From NCBI GenBank assembly GCA_024402115.1, contig JAKSJQ010000015.1, forward strand, positions 1 through 40,412: a stretch of 40,412 nt of DNA, given 5' to 3'. The notes under the pieces are model-generated. The model did not search any database and was not told the origin of the DNA. It saw nothing but the letters and a program-made list of their open reading frames with translations. Origin of the DNA: Bacteroidales bacterium. Lineage in GTDB: Bacteria; Bacteroidota; Bacteroidia; Bacteroidales; UBA932. Shown here piece by piece: positions 18,395 to 26,226 of this stretch. The translations under genes were made by a program, and so were the position numbers. Each line of letters starts with the position of its first letter. Position 1 is the first letter of the stretch.

Positions 18395-19573
18395 ATGATA
18401 GGAAGTCTCAACTCGCTGATAGAAATATCATTCTTCACGGGAATGGTGTGCAGCATCAGCTTCGCGCTAGTGCTCCTTCTCATCAAGATCCCGAACACCG
18501 AGTACACGGAGAGACTTCGTACCAGCAAGAACCTCATCGCGCTCTGCTACCTTGCCTGTGCCGCAGTTTTCTGGTTCACCATTCACCACTCAGACCTTCC
18601 TGCATTCGAGAGATTCGCAACCATGATGATGGTCGTCATCACTGCGGTTTCGGTTTCTGCACTTTCATATTCGCTGATCAACCTCCTCGATGAGAACTAC
18701 TATTCGAGAGACGGTTTCAAGATGACCATAGGTGCGATCGCCATCTTCTCGGTAGTGCTTGCCCAGCTGCTTATCGCAGGCCCGTCCAAGGCCACCAACG
18801 TTGCGGTGCTCCTATACATCATCGTCCATGCAGTGCAGTGCGTGGTGCACACGGTGCTCTTCCTTCGCACATTCAAGAAGAGCCGTGAGAAGCTTGCGAA
18901 CTATTATGACGAGGACGAGGACCACAAACTCAGGTGGATACATTTCTGCTTCTGGATCATGCTCCTTGCGGATTCGTTCGTTCTGGTCTATCTCCTCCTT
19001 CCTCCTCATTCTACGGCCATATACGCGTTCTGGTACTGCCTTTTCATGCTGTACTTCACCAGCAATTACATATCGTTCCTGAGCTCACATAAGATCATGC
19101 TCGACGCATTTGCGCACAGCGCGCTGTCCGGCGAGGATCTCAAGAAGCTGCCACTGTTCCAGAGGAAGCAGCAGGAAAACAGGGAAAAGGCTCTGACGCA
19201 GGATGGTGACGCAAGAGACAAGGAGTTCGCCAGCCTCGAGAAGAGCATTGCGAAATGGGTTGCCGAGAAGAAGTATCGCGAGTATGACAAGAGTAGGGAA
19301 GAGATCGCTGCCGAGCTCAATACTAGCAAGGAGCTCCTTCAGCTCTACTTTGCCATGAGGGTCGGAGTCGATTTCAGAACCTGGAGGACTGGGCTCAGGG
19401 TAGAGGACGCCAAGCAGCTCTTGCTCGAGGATAAGAACAGCTCAGTGCAGGTCATTGCCGAGATCTCGGGATTCAGCGATCGTTCGAACTTCCACCGTCA
19501 GTTTACGAAAATCGTCGGTTGCTCACCAAAGGAGTGGAGAGAAACCGACGGCCATCCTGGAGTTCAGGAGTAA
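18395..19573 (+). CDS. Membrane-anchored AraC family transcriptional regulator
   Basis: A 392-residue protein with an N-terminal integral membrane region and a C-terminal DNA-binding domain. About seven hydrophobic segments are seen between residues 8 and 235 (for example ISFFTGMVCSISFALVLLLI and IAIFSVVLAQLLIAG). A charged linker (about 240-300) leads to an AraC-type HTH with YFAMRVGVDFRTWRTGLRVEDAKQ-like helices and the second-helix signature IAEISGFSDRSNFHRQFTKIVGCSPKEWR (about 350-380). Such membrane HTH proteins are frequent in Bacteroidota and presumably sense a membrane or periplasmic signal. The target is unknown. It is transcribed alone from a strong promoter, convergent with the lipoprotein gene 6 bp beyond its stop. 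Confidence 0.92.
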   Translation: MIGSLNSLIEISFFTGMVCSISFALVLLLIKIPNTEYTERLRTSKNLIALCYLACAAVFWFTIHHSDLPAFERFATMMMVVITAVSVSALSYSLINLLDENYYSRDGFKMTIGAIAIFSVVLAQLLIAGPSKATNVAVLLYIIVHAVQCVVHTVLFLRTFKKSREKLANYYDEDEDHKLRWIHFCFWIMLLADSFVLVYLLLPPHSTAIYAFWYCLFMLYFTSNYISFLSSHKIMLDAFAHSALSGEDLKKLPLFQRKQQENREKALTQDGDARDKEFASLEKSIAKWVAEKKYREYDKSREEIAAELNTSKELLQLYFAMRVGVDFRTWRTGLRVEDAKQLLLEDKNSSVQVIAEISGFSDRSNFHRQFTKIVGCSPKEWRETDGHPGVQE

Positions 19574-19579
19574 TCTTCG

Positions 19580-20017
19580 TTATTTTCTTTTCATGTAGAG
19601 CAGGATGTTTTCAAGCCTGCTGTGCTTTCCTGGATAGATCTTGTCCATCAGATAGGGCTCAAACTCACCTCCGTTTTCCTTGCCGTCAATGTCCTCGGCA
19701 AGAATATCGTAATAGCGGTTTCGTCTCAATTCCAGGGATGACTCATACCTTCCAAGCTTGTCTGTGTAAGTCGTGTCCTTCTCTATGGGACGCAGCTTCA
19801 GGATGTCATGGATGTCGTATGAGCTCATCACCACTCGTATGCCCCTTATTGTAGGCGGATTGGCGCTGTTGGCGTCATCGACATGGACAATTCCGGACGC
19901 GGAGAATACATCCGTTTCCGGTACGCTCGGCTCCATCTCAGACTTTGAGCATGAAAAGGCAGCGGTCAATGATATGACCGCCGCCAAGATGTATGAAATA
20001 TGTCTTGTTATGTGCAT
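19580..20017 (-). CDS. Putative lipoprotein, carboxypeptidase-regulatory-like
   Basis: A 145-residue predicted lipoprotein. The start at 20017 (MHITRHISYILAAVISLTAA) is chosen because it gives a clean signal peptide with lipobox AAFSC; a longer frame to 20062 would put 15 polar residues in front. The mature part is one beta-sandwich-like domain: IRGIRVVMSSYD, then DTTYTDKLGRYESSLEL and YYDILAEDIDGKENGGEF. This resembles the short Bacteroidota family named radical SAM-associated putative lipoprotein, but no radical SAM gene is adjacent, so the family name is tentative. It lies 85 bp beyond the GntR gene and may be read through from that operon. Confidence 0.75.
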   Translation of the reverse strand: MHITRHISYILAAVISLTAAFSCSKSEMEPSVPETDVFSASGIVHVDDANSANPPTIRGIRVVMSSYDIHDILKLRPIEKDTTYTDKLGRYESSLELRRNRYYDILAEDIDGKENGGEFEPYLMDKIYPGKHSRLENILLYMKRK

Positions 20018-20102
20018 TCCCGAACAAGATGAATTATCCGCGGATAACGTTGCATCGGGCATGCAATTTTTTTCTGATCGTGCAGGAAATCGTGCGTAAA
20101 TG

Positions 20103-20438
20103 CTACTGGAGTTCGTCTACCGACAGACCTAGGAGCTCCATCTTTCTCTTGATGGCAGGCCATTCGACCTCGAGGAATTCCTTTCTCTGCTCGGCAAGGA
20201 CCTGCTCCTTTGCTCCGTCGCAGATGAAGTAGCCTATTCCTCTCTTGTTGTAGATGATACCGTCTTCAGTGAGCTTCTCGTAGCTCCTGGCGACAGTGTT
20301 GGGGTTGACCCCTATCTCCGCACCGAATTCCCTGACGGACTGGATCCTGTCCTGGTCCTTCAATTCTCCGGCTAGGACTCTCTCACATATGCTGTCGCAT
20401 ATCTGGAGATATATAGATTTGTTGGCGTTGAATTCCAT
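20103..20438 (-). CDS. GntR family regulator, YtrA-like subfamily
   Basis: A 111-residue repressor-type protein with only the winged-helix domain (residues 1-75: IYLQICDSICERVLAGELK, then SVREFGAEIGVNPNTVARSYEKLTEDGIIYNKRGIGYFI) and a short helical tail. This small size, without an effector domain, is typical of the YtrA subfamily, which controls ABC transporter operons. It starts 4 bp after the permease gene, so it is the third gene of an ATPase-permease-regulator unit. A matching inverted repeat lies at the operon promoter (22214-22237), so negative autoregulation is likely. The inducer is unknown; in Bacillus such systems respond to cell-envelope stress. Confidence 0.92.
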   Translation of the reverse strand: MEFNANKSIYLQICDSICERVLAGELKDQDRIQSVREFGAEIGVNPNTVARSYEKLTEDGIIYNKRGIGYFICDGAKEQVLAEQRKEFLEVEWPAIKRKMELLGLSVDELQ

Positions 20439-20442
20439 GGTC

Positions 20443-21288
20443 TTAGAATTTCAAGGTCTTTACCCTGAAGTAGATTCCGGTGATGAGGATCAGGTTGGTC
20501 AGCGTGTCGCTGATGGTGTCGATCAGGCCGGCGTGGTTGAAAAATCCTCCGAATGTGTTGTTGATGAAGTCGATTGCCTCGGCGTCGCTCTGGATGTTGA
20601 CGTTGAATATCGTTCCATGGAAGAAGATAGGGGTCATTATCATGCTGCATGCGAATCCGAATACCATCAGAGAAAGTATGGTCTTGGCAACCTTGCTGTT
20701 CTTGAAGACGATGCTGCCGAGGAGGAATGTAAGACCGACCTGGATGATGTCATCGACATAGAGGAGCGGATTCATGAGGCTTTGGAGGCCGGCAAGCTCT
20801 TCTGGGAGCTCTCCGATCTTTGCAAGCATGCCTTCAAATCCTGATAACATGGCGCCGACCAGGCTGGCGCCGCAATTGCTGTCTATCAGGCAGAGTATAC
20901 CGTCTACTGACAGGTACGCGATAAGTACTGCAAGCGGAACGAAGATGCAGGATACCACGATCATTGACAGGACTTTCTCCAGTGTGGATACCGGTATGCT
21001 GAGGAATACGGATCCGGCTTTCTTGTCGGTGATGCTTCCGTAAATCTTTTTAGGTGCGAGAATCAGCACGGCGACCATTATCAGGACGAAAGATGCCGTT
21101 CTCGGTGCAAGTCCCGCGCTGGACCAGCCGTGGAGGCTGGCCAGGGAGCCTAAGCCGACGAATAAGTATACAATCAGTGAGCCGAGAGCGCATACGAGGC
21201 CGCTGTAGCCGAACTGTGACAAGGCATTCCTTGTCTCGGAGCCGAGATAGCTGCCGAAGCGCTTGATGTTGAAGATATCTGAATTCAT
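20443..21288 (-). CDS. ABC transporter permease-like membrane protein
   Basis: A 281-residue polytopic membrane protein beginning MNSDIFNIKRFGSYLGSE. Six hydrophobic segments are recognisable, near residues 28-50, 65-82, 108-130, 183-196, 205-222 and 258-275. A loop after the second carries the charged TDKKAGSVFLSIPVSTLEK, a pattern seen in ABC-2-like permeases. No close family name comes to mind. Its place between the ATPase (12 bp upstream) and the GntR regulator (4 bp downstream) makes it the membrane half of this exporter. The substrate is not evident. Confidence 0.85.
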   Translation of the reverse strand: MNSDIFNIKRFGSYLGSETRNALSQFGYSGLVCALGSLIVYLFVGLGSLASLHGWSSAGLAPRTASFVLIMVAVLILAPKKIYGSITDKKAGSVFLSIPVSTLEKVLSMIVVSCIFVPLAVLIAYLSVDGILCLIDSNCGASLVGAMLSGFEGMLAKIGELPEELAGLQSLMNPLLYVDDIIQVGLTFLLGSIVFKNSKVAKTILSLMVFGFACSMIMTPIFFHGTIFNVNIQSDAEAIDFINNTFGGFFNHAGLIDTISDTLTNLILITGIYFRVKTLKF

Positions 21289-21300
21289 GGTCGTTGTCTT

Positions 21301-22128
21301 TTATTTGTTGAAAATACCCTTGATGAGTTCCTTGTTGCTGTTCACGGCGTTGAAGAGAGCCTCGATGTTCACCTTGCTTTCCACGCCTTCGGTGTTGAGC
21401 TTTACCTGGACGCTGCCGCCTGGGATGATCTCGCTGTAGAGGGTGTCGCTGAGTATGGTCGTTCCATAATCGAAGTAGAGCTTCTCGGAGATCTCCTCGA
21501 GTGTCGCGTTGAGGAGCACGTCACGCTTGTCAAGGATGATGATAGGGTCGATGATGTTCTCGAGATCCCTGACCTGATGGGTCGAGATGAGGAGGGTCGC
21601 GTCATCGGAAGTGTGCTTCATCACAGCCTTGCGGAACTGCGCCTTCGAAGGGATGTCGAGGCCGTTTGTCGGCTCGTCCATGAAGAGATACTTGCAGTTG
21701 CATGCGAGAGCGAAGCTGATGTGGGTCTTCTTGAGCTGTCCGAAAGACATCTTGTCCATCCTCTTATCAGGGTCGTTCTCGAGCTCCGCCATCACGCTGA
21801 GGAACTTCTCGTAGTCGAAGCCCGGCCAGAACTTGCCCCATCTCATGGCGAACTCAGACGCCTTCACGGGGTAGGCTGCGACCTCGTCGGAAAGGAAATA
21901 GAGGTTTCCAAGAAGCGAAGGCTGCCTGTCATATGGATTCTGTCCGTCGATCACGATAGTTCCTTCCTGGGTGTTCTTGAGACCGCAGAGGAGGGTGAGA
22001 AGGGTGGTCTTTCCCACACCGTTCTCTCCGAGGAGTCCGTATATCTTGCCTTCCTCGAGATTCATCGTGATGTTTTCAAGTACGGGAAGCTTTCCGTAGC
22101 TGAACTTGAGGTTTTCGATCTTTATCAT
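21301..22128 (-). CDS. ABC transporter ATP-binding protein
   Basis: A 275-residue single nucleotide-binding domain. Walker A is GLLGENGVGKTTLL (about residues 32-45), the signature is MSFGQLKKTHISFALAC (about 133-149), Walker B is KYLFMDEPTNGLD (about 153-165), and the switch His lies in LLISTHQVRDLENI. A 50-residue C-terminal extension follows the ATPase core. The signature has FGQ rather than SGGQ, as in several export-type ATPases of the YtrB/EcsA kind. First large gene of the operon, preceded by the 21-codon ORF (12 bp). Confidence 0.94.
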   Translation of the reverse strand: MIKIENLKFSYGKLPVLENITMNLEEGKIYGLLGENGVGKTTLLTLLCGLKNTQEGTIVIDGQNPYDRQPSLLGNLYFLSDEVAAYPVKASEFAMRWGKFWPGFDYEKFLSVMAELENDPDKRMDKMSFGQLKKTHISFALACNCKYLFMDEPTNGLDIPSKAQFRKAVMKHTSDDATLLISTHQVRDLENIIDPIIILDKRDVLLNATLEEISEKLYFDYGTTILSDTLYSEIIPGGSVQVKLNTEGVESKVNIEALFNAVNSNKELIKGIFNK

Positions 22129-22140
22129 GGTCTTCTTATC

Positions 22141-22206
22141 TTAATTGTTCATTATAGTCATTATTCCGAGTGCCGCAGCAACTCCTATTGCCAATGCTGT
22201 TACCAT
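22141..22206 (-). CDS. Candidate 21-residue hydrophobic peptide
   Basis: A short frame from ATG at 22206 to TAA at 22141 encodes 21 residues beginning MVTALAIGVAAALG and ending IMTIMNN. It has no charged residues and would form one membrane helix. It lies between the operon promoter and the ABC ATPase start, 12 bp ahead of it, within the expected transcript. No convincing ribosome-binding site is visible (AAAG precedes the ATG), but SD sequences are weak in this phylum. It could be a leader peptide or a small subunit of the transporter. Alternatively it is a chance frame; comparative conservation would decide. Confidence 0.4.
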   Translation of the reverse strand: MVTALAIGVAAALGIMTIMNN

Positions 22207-22213
22207 CTTTCGT

Positions 22214-22237
22214 AGTGTATTAGTGAAGTAGTACACT
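22214..22237. promoter_or_regulatory. YtrA-type operator (inverted repeat)
   Basis: A 24-bp imperfect palindrome with 9-bp arms (one mismatch) and a 6-bp centre. The outer halves read AGTGTA-N12-TACACT. From memory, the B. subtilis YtrA operator is AGTGTA-N13-TACACT, nearly the same. It lies one base downstream of the -7 box, across the predicted transcription start. There it would block initiation of the operon that encodes its own GntR/YtrA-like regulator. Confidence 0.75.
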
Positions 22238-22238
22238 G

Positions 22239-22269
22239 CAAAGGTAGGCACAATTTTCATATCTCCAAA
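22239..22269 (-). promoter_or_regulatory. Promoter of the ABC-GntR operon
   Basis: On the minus strand TTTG (22266-22269), a 19-base spacer and TACCTTTG (22239-22246) form a full Bacteroidota promoter. The operator at 22214-22237 lies immediately downstream. Confidence 0.78.
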
Positions 22270-22289
22270 TCTTTTTCTGGTTTTTTTCA

Positions 22290-22297
22290 TATTTTTG
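22290..22297 (+). promoter_or_regulatory. Promoter -7 box for the polysaccharide deacetylase gene
   Basis: TATTTTTG, an exact TAnnTTTG element, 22 bp before the ATG at 22320. The -33 region is T-rich but has no exact TTTG at ideal spacing. Confidence 0.55.
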
Positions 22298-22319
22298 TTC
22301 TGTAATTCAAATACACCTT

Positions 22320-23009
22320 ATGAAAAAAGCATTGTTCATTACAATCTTATCACTTATGGCAGCAGCATGTGGACCAAAGATTCCAGAGAAGATCATCGCA
22401 CTCAGTTTCGATGATGGCCCGAATACAGTAACAACTCCAAAGGTGCTCGACGTACTCGCAGAGCATGACGTGACAGCGTCCTTCTTCGTGATTGGTAACA
22501 GAATCACAGAAGAATCGGCGCAGATGATGAAGAGGGCAGTGGCCCAGGGCTGCGACGTGGAGAACCATTCATGGTCCCACAGGCGCATGCCTATGCTTAC
22601 GCCGGAGCAGATAGCATGGGAGATAGATACTACCTCTGCGGTCATCGAGAAATACCTCGGTACCAGACCTACCTTCTTCAGACCTCCATACATCGCTGTT
22701 GACCAGAAGATGCATGATGTGATCGACCTTACCTTCATATGTGGTGAGGGTTGCGAGGATTGGGTGCCAGAGATCAGCGCCGAAGAGCGCGCACGCAGAG
22801 TGATCGAGTCTGCCAAGGACGGAAACGTCATCCTTCTCCACGACATGGAAGGCAACCAGAATACCGTAGACGCACTCCAGATCATCATCCCGGCTCTCAA
22901 GGAGCAGGGTTTTACCTTCGTGACTGTACCTCAGCTGTTCGAGTACAAGGGCGTCAAGCCTGAGGCTCACAACGGCATTGTTTACACTAATGTTTTCCAG
23001 CAGGAATAG
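22320..23009 (+). CDS. Polysaccharide deacetylase (NodB-type) lipoprotein
   Basis: A 229-residue predicted lipoprotein: signal MKKALFITILSLMAAAC with lipobox AAAC, Cys17 lipidated. The body is a NodB-homology domain with the CE4 motifs SFDDGP (catalytic Asp and metal Asp, about residues 29-34), HSWSHRRM (metal His pair, about 82-89), FRPPY (about 120-124) and VILLHD (about 165-170). CE4 enzymes remove N-acetyl groups from peptidoglycan or other glycans. The usual aromatic W before the HD motif region is seen as CEDWV. It has its own promoter. Substrate not determinable; peptidoglycan or an exopolysaccharide are both possible. Confidence 0.92.
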   Translation: MKKALFITILSLMAAACGPKIPEKIIALSFDDGPNTVTTPKVLDVLAEHDVTASFFVIGNRITEESAQMMKRAVAQGCDVENHSWSHRRMPMLTPEQIAWEIDTTSAVIEKYLGTRPTFFRPPYIAVDQKMHDVIDLTFICGEGCEDWVPEISAEERARRVIESAKDGNVILLHDMEGNQNTVDALQIIIPALKEQGFTFVTVPQLFEYKGVKPEAHNGIVYTNVFQQE

Positions 23010-23020
23010 GCAATTTTGAC

Positions 23021-23028
23021 TATCTTTG
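23021..23028 (+). promoter_or_regulatory. Promoter -7 box directly in front of the HsdR_N gene
   Basis: TATCTTTG ends only 4 bp before the GTG start at 23033, so transcription would begin at or beside the start codon (leaderless). No ideal -33 TTTG is seen. Confidence 0.55.
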
Positions 23029-23032
23029 CAGC

Positions 23033-23440
23033 GTGGGAACGAAGCAGGTGATATGGGATCCTCTCCGAAAGAAGGAGGTGGCGCTGACGCCCGAGGAAAG
23101 GGTTCGCCAGTGGTTCATATCGGTGCTTCAGAATGACATGAAGGTGCCGGTCCACATGATGATGAGCGAGGTCGGAATGAAACTCGGTGACAAGCAATGG
23201 CGCGCTGACATACTGGTATATGACCGTCAGCAGAAGCCTCTGGCCGTGGTGGAGTGCAAGCGCCCGGACGTGGTGCTGGACAGCAAGGTCCTCGACCAGA
23301 CGATCAGGTACAACATGGTGCTGGACGTCAGCTATGTCATCATCACCAATGGGAAGTCGACCTACATGATAAGACTCTCCTCCGAGGGAGTGAAGATGCT
23401 CGACAAGGTACCTCAGTACGAAGAAATGTTGGAAATATGA
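23033..23440 (+). CDS. HsdR N-terminal-domain protein (stand-alone PD-(D/E)XK fold)
   Basis: A 135-residue protein with a GTG start (MGTKQVIWDPLRKKEVALTP). This start is chosen because it places the family motif WDPLRKK at the usual distance from the N-terminus. It resembles the N-terminal nuclease-like domain of type I restriction R subunits. The PD-(D/E)XK core is seen as ADILVYDRQQKPLAVVECKRP (Asp, then Glu-x-Lys). There is no helicase domain and no hsdM/hsdS nearby, and this short stand-alone form is widespread in Bacteroidota, so it is not a broken restriction system. Its stop overlaps the cca start (ATGA). First gene of the run cca-xer-hpf-holA. Function unknown. Confidence 0.88.
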   Translation: MGTKQVIWDPLRKKEVALTPEERVRQWFISVLQNDMKVPVHMMMSEVGMKLGDKQWRADILVYDRQQKPLAVVECKRPDVVLDSKVLDQTIRYNMVLDVSYVIITNGKSTYMIRLSSEGVKMLDKVPQYEEMLEI

Positions 23441-24942
23441 CCATTACGCAAGGATTCCTGGACGACAGGATTTTCACAATAGTGTCCGAAGTCGCAGCCG
23501 AGAAAGGCGTGCGTGCCTTCGTCATCGGCGGATATGTCCGTGACTGCTTCCTCGGGAGGCCATCCAAGGACATTGACATCGTCGTCGAGGGCAGCGGCAT
23601 CGATCTCGCGCTTGCGGTGGGCGAACGCGTCCACAGCAACGTTTCCGTGTTCCGTAACTTCGGTACAGCGATGCTCAAGTTCAGGGGAACGGAGATCGAG
23701 TTCGTAGGTGCGCGCAAGGAATCCTATCGACGGGACTCCCGCAAGCCCATAGTCGAGGACGGAACGCTCGAGGAAGATCAGCTGCGCAGGGATTTCACCA
23801 TCAATGCGATGGCCTTCAGCCTCCAGAAGGAGGATTTCGGAGCGCTCGTGGATCCTTTCGGCGGAATCAGGGACCTCGCGGCCGGCATAATCCGTACTCC
23901 ACTCGATCCGGACACCACGTACAGTGACGACCCTCTCAGGATGGTCCGCGCGATAAGGTTCGCGACCAAGCTGTCTACTCCGGAGCAGTCCTTTACAATA
24001 GTGCCGGAATCTCTCGAATCCATCAAGAGGAACTGCAACAGGATGGAGATACTCTCCAAGGAGAGGATTGCCGAGGAACTCAACAAGATACTTCTTACTC
24101 CTAAGCCTTCGATAGGTCTGAGGCTGCTCGAGCAGACGGGACTGCTCAGGTATATACTCCCGCAGTTGGAAACTCTCAAGGGAGTGGAGACCGTGGACGG
24201 AAAAGGCCACAAGGAGAATTTCTCCCATACTCTTCAGGTCGTGGACAACGTAGCCGAGGCCGAGATACTCGCAATCGCGCAAGGTAAGCTCACGGACCAT
24301 ATAATAGGAGAGAACGAGGACATCACCAAACCGCGTACGGAACCTAACGTCTGGCTCAGATGGGCGGCGCTTCTGCACGACATCGGCAAGCCTCAGTCGA
24401 AGAGGTATGACCCGCAGACCGGATGGACCTTCCATGGCCATGAGGTGGTGGGTGCGAGGATGGTGCCGAAGGTGTTCCAATACCTGAAGATGCCTCTCAA
24501 CGAGAAGATGAAGTATGTCCAGAAGCTCGTGGGACTGCACCTTCGCCCGATAGCGCTCGTGACCGACGAAGTCACCGATTCCGCGGTGCGCAGGCTGCTT
24601 TTCGACGCAGGTGAGGATATCGACGACCTCATGCTCCTCTGCAACGCGGACATCACGTCGAAGAACCCGAAGAAGGTGGTTCAGCTCCACGCCAATTTCC
24701 AGCTCGTCCAGTCCAAGCTTGTCGAAGTCGAAGCGAAGGACGCGATCAGGAACTGGAAGAACCCGATCACCGGCGATTATTTGATGGAAGTGTTCGACAA
24801 GGGACCTGGAGAGTGGATCAAGTCTCTCAAGGAAGCGGTCAAGGATGCCATCCTGGATGGCGTCATTCCGAATGATTTCGAGGCAGCGGACGCATTCATG
24901 CGTAAGCTTGCAGCTGAGCAGGGCCTTGTGGCTAAGCGATGA
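23437..24942 (+). CDS. cca: CCA tRNA nucleotidyltransferase with HD domain
   Basis: Adds or repairs the 3' CCA of tRNAs. The start at 23437 (MTITQGFLDDRIFTIV) overlaps the preceding stop by four bases as ATGA; the frame is open upstream but the coupled start is clearly better. Of 501 residues, the head domain carries GGYVRDCFLGRPSKDIDIVV (about 29-48, metal-binding Asp pair). RRDFTINAMAF, DPFGGIRDL and SDDPLRMVRAIRF (neck, base recognition) follow. A C-terminal HD phosphohydrolase-type domain has ALLHDIGKP (about 310-318) and HGHEVVGARM. This bacterial two-domain form is standard. Its stop overlaps the xer start, again as ATGA. Class II nucleotidyltransferases include poly(A) polymerases, so CCA specificity is by family likeness. 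Confidence 0.93.
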   Translation: MTITQGFLDDRIFTIVSEVAAEKGVRAFVIGGYVRDCFLGRPSKDIDIVVEGSGIDLALAVGERVHSNVSVFRNFGTAMLKFRGTEIEFVGARKESYRRDSRKPIVEDGTLEEDQLRRDFTINAMAFSLQKEDFGALVDPFGGIRDLAAGIIRTPLDPDTTYSDDPLRMVRAIRFATKLSTPEQSFTIVPESLESIKRNCNRMEILSKERIAEELNKILLTPKPSIGLRLLEQTGLLRYILPQLETLKGVETVDGKGHKENFSHTLQVVDNVAEAEILAIAQGKLTDHIIGENEDITKPRTEPNVWLRWAALLHDIGKPQSKRYDPQTGWTFHGHEVVGARMVPKVFQYLKMPLNEKMKYVQKLVGLHLRPIALVTDEVTDSAVRRLLFDAGEDIDDLMLLCNADITSKNPKKVVQLHANFQLVQSKLVEVEAKDAIRNWKNPITGDYLMEVFDKGPGEWIKSLKEAVKDAILDGVIPNDFEAADAFMRKLAAEQGLVAKR

Positions 24943-25943
24943 AACTCATAGATGAATACATAGATTATCTGGCCGGAGTGAAGAGATTCTCGCCCCGTAC
25001 TCAGGATGTGTACAGGAGAGGACTGGAGAATTTCGCCAAGTCCTCCGGAAGCGAGGATGACGATGCTCTTGTTGCTTCCCTCAAGCCTGTCATGATCAGG
25101 AACTGGGAGGTTGACATGCTCGACAAGGACAAGGGTGACGGACTCGGTGCGAGGACAGTGAACCTGAATCTTTCTGTCTTGAGCAGCTTCTGTAAATACC
25201 TGATGGCAAAGGACCTGCTTCTCAATAATCCTGTCTCTCAGGTGAAGCGTCCTAAGGTCTCGAAGAGGCTTCCCGTGTTCTATCGCAAGGACGCCATGGA
25301 GAAATATCTCGAATCCACGAAGATGTACGCAGACGGCAGCGTGCTGAGTCTCTATCCGGACGCTGTGCCGCTCGTCGAGAGGAAGAACCGGCAGACCGCG
25401 GAGGTCTATGGGCATGTGCTCAGGAGAATGATAGTATCCATGCTCTACAGCACGGGCATACGCCGCGCTGAACTTATCTCCCTGAACATAGGTGACGTCG
25501 ACTTTTCCAGGGCCGTCATGCGCGTCACGGGAAAAGGAGACAAAATGAGAGAAATACCTTTGGTAAGTTCCATAATTGAGGAAATTTCATTATATTTGAA
25601 AACAGTTGAGCTGATGGTGAAGTCGGGACGACGACCTGGGGAACCGCTGCTCATCACCCCTGCCGGCGGACGGCTCTATCCGGAGCTTGTCGACAAGGCG
25701 GTGAAGACGGAACTCGGGACTGTCGAGGACATCAAGGGACGCAAGTCTCCGCATGCTCTCAGACATACGCTCGCAACCGAACTTCTCGAAGAAGGTTCTG
25801 ACCTGAACTCGATCAAGGAACTTCTCGGGCATGCATCCCTCGCGGCTACGCAGGTCTACACCCACAACTCCATCGCGCAGCTGAAGAAAGTTTATGAAAC
25901 CGCCCATCCAAGGGCTAAAAACGGAGGTAACAATGGAGATTAA
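24939..25943 (+). CDS. Tyrosine recombinase, XerC/XerD-like
   Basis: A 334-residue site-specific recombinase. The N-terminal SAM-like DNA-binding domain spans about residues 1-95 (MKLIDEYIDYLAGVKRFSPRT, then LSVLSSFCKYLMAKDLL). The catalytic domain shows the nucleophile set: Arg in STGIRRAELISLNIGDVD, Lys in VTGKGDKMREIPL, H-x-x-R in HALRHTLATELLEEG, His in LLGHASLAATQ and the Tyr nucleophile in VYTHNS. It sits in a housekeeping run with ATGA overlap upstream and an 11-bp overlap with hpf, which argues for a chromosomal Xer protein rather than a mobile-element integrase. Whether it is the XerC or XerD partner cannot be told here. It is slightly longer than usual (about 300) because of an insertion near residues 120-160. 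Confidence 0.9.
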   Translation: MKLIDEYIDYLAGVKRFSPRTQDVYRRGLENFAKSSGSEDDDALVASLKPVMIRNWEVDMLDKDKGDGLGARTVNLNLSVLSSFCKYLMAKDLLLNNPVSQVKRPKVSKRLPVFYRKDAMEKYLESTKMYADGSVLSLYPDAVPLVERKNRQTAEVYGHVLRRMIVSMLYSTGIRRAELISLNIGDVDFSRAVMRVTGKGDKMREIPLVSSIIEEISLYLKTVELMVKSGRRPGEPLLITPAGGRLYPELVDKAVKTELGTVEDIKGRKSPHALRHTLATELLEEGSDLNSIKELLGHASLAATQVYTHNSIAQLKKVYETAHPRAKNGGNNGD

Positions 25944-26223
25944 GATTCAATCAGTCAAGTTCGACGCAGACAAGAAGTTGCTCGAATTCGTGGAGAAGAA
26001 GCTTTCAAAGATTGAAAGGTTCTATGATGGAATCACGTCGGTAGATGTGACGATGTCCCTGATCAGTGACAATCAGAACAAATCCGTCAAGGTGTTGGTT
26101 GCCGTTCCGGGCAATACTGTGGTCGTCGAGAGAAATGGCAAGAGCTTCGAGGATGCCATCAACGAGTCTGCCGATATCCTCAAGGAAAAACTTACAAGGC
26201 TCAAGGAGAAGAGAGCAGAGTAG
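25933..26223 (+). CDS. hpf: Ribosome hibernation-promoting factor (short HPF/RaiA)
   Basis: A 96-residue protein starting MEIKIQSVKFDADKKLLEFV. The start at 25933 is preferred over 25894 because the domain begins here and GGAGG lies 5 bp upstream (25923-25927), one of the few clear Shine-Dalgarno sequences in the window. The beta-alpha-beta-beta-beta-alpha fold is recognisable: FVEKKLSKIERFYDGITSVD, then VKVLVAVPGNTVVVE and SFEDAINESADILKEKLTRLK. Short forms bind the decoding channel of the 30S subunit and stabilise idle ribosomes in stationary phase. The start lies inside the 3' end of the xer gene. Confidence 0.92.
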   Translation: MEIKIQSVKFDADKKLLEFVEKKLSKIERFYDGITSVDVTMSLISDNQNKSVKVLVAVPGNTVVVERNGKSFEDAINESADILKEKLTRLKEKRAE

Positions 26224-26226
26224 AAG

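Noticed and set aside
23033..23440. Remnant of a type I restriction system
   Set aside because: The short HsdR_N form is complete, coupled to housekeeping genes, and no hsdM, hsdS or helicase fragments lie nearby.
23413..24690. Long open frame (425 codons) on the minus strand opposite cca
   Set aside because: It lies exactly antisense to a well-supported enzyme, has Arg/His-rich low-quality composition and shows no domain; it is a by-product of GC-biased codons.
24939..25943. Integrase of a mobile element
   Set aside because: Embedded and overlapping in a housekeeping run, with no attachment repeats or cargo genes; best read as chromosomal XerC/D.
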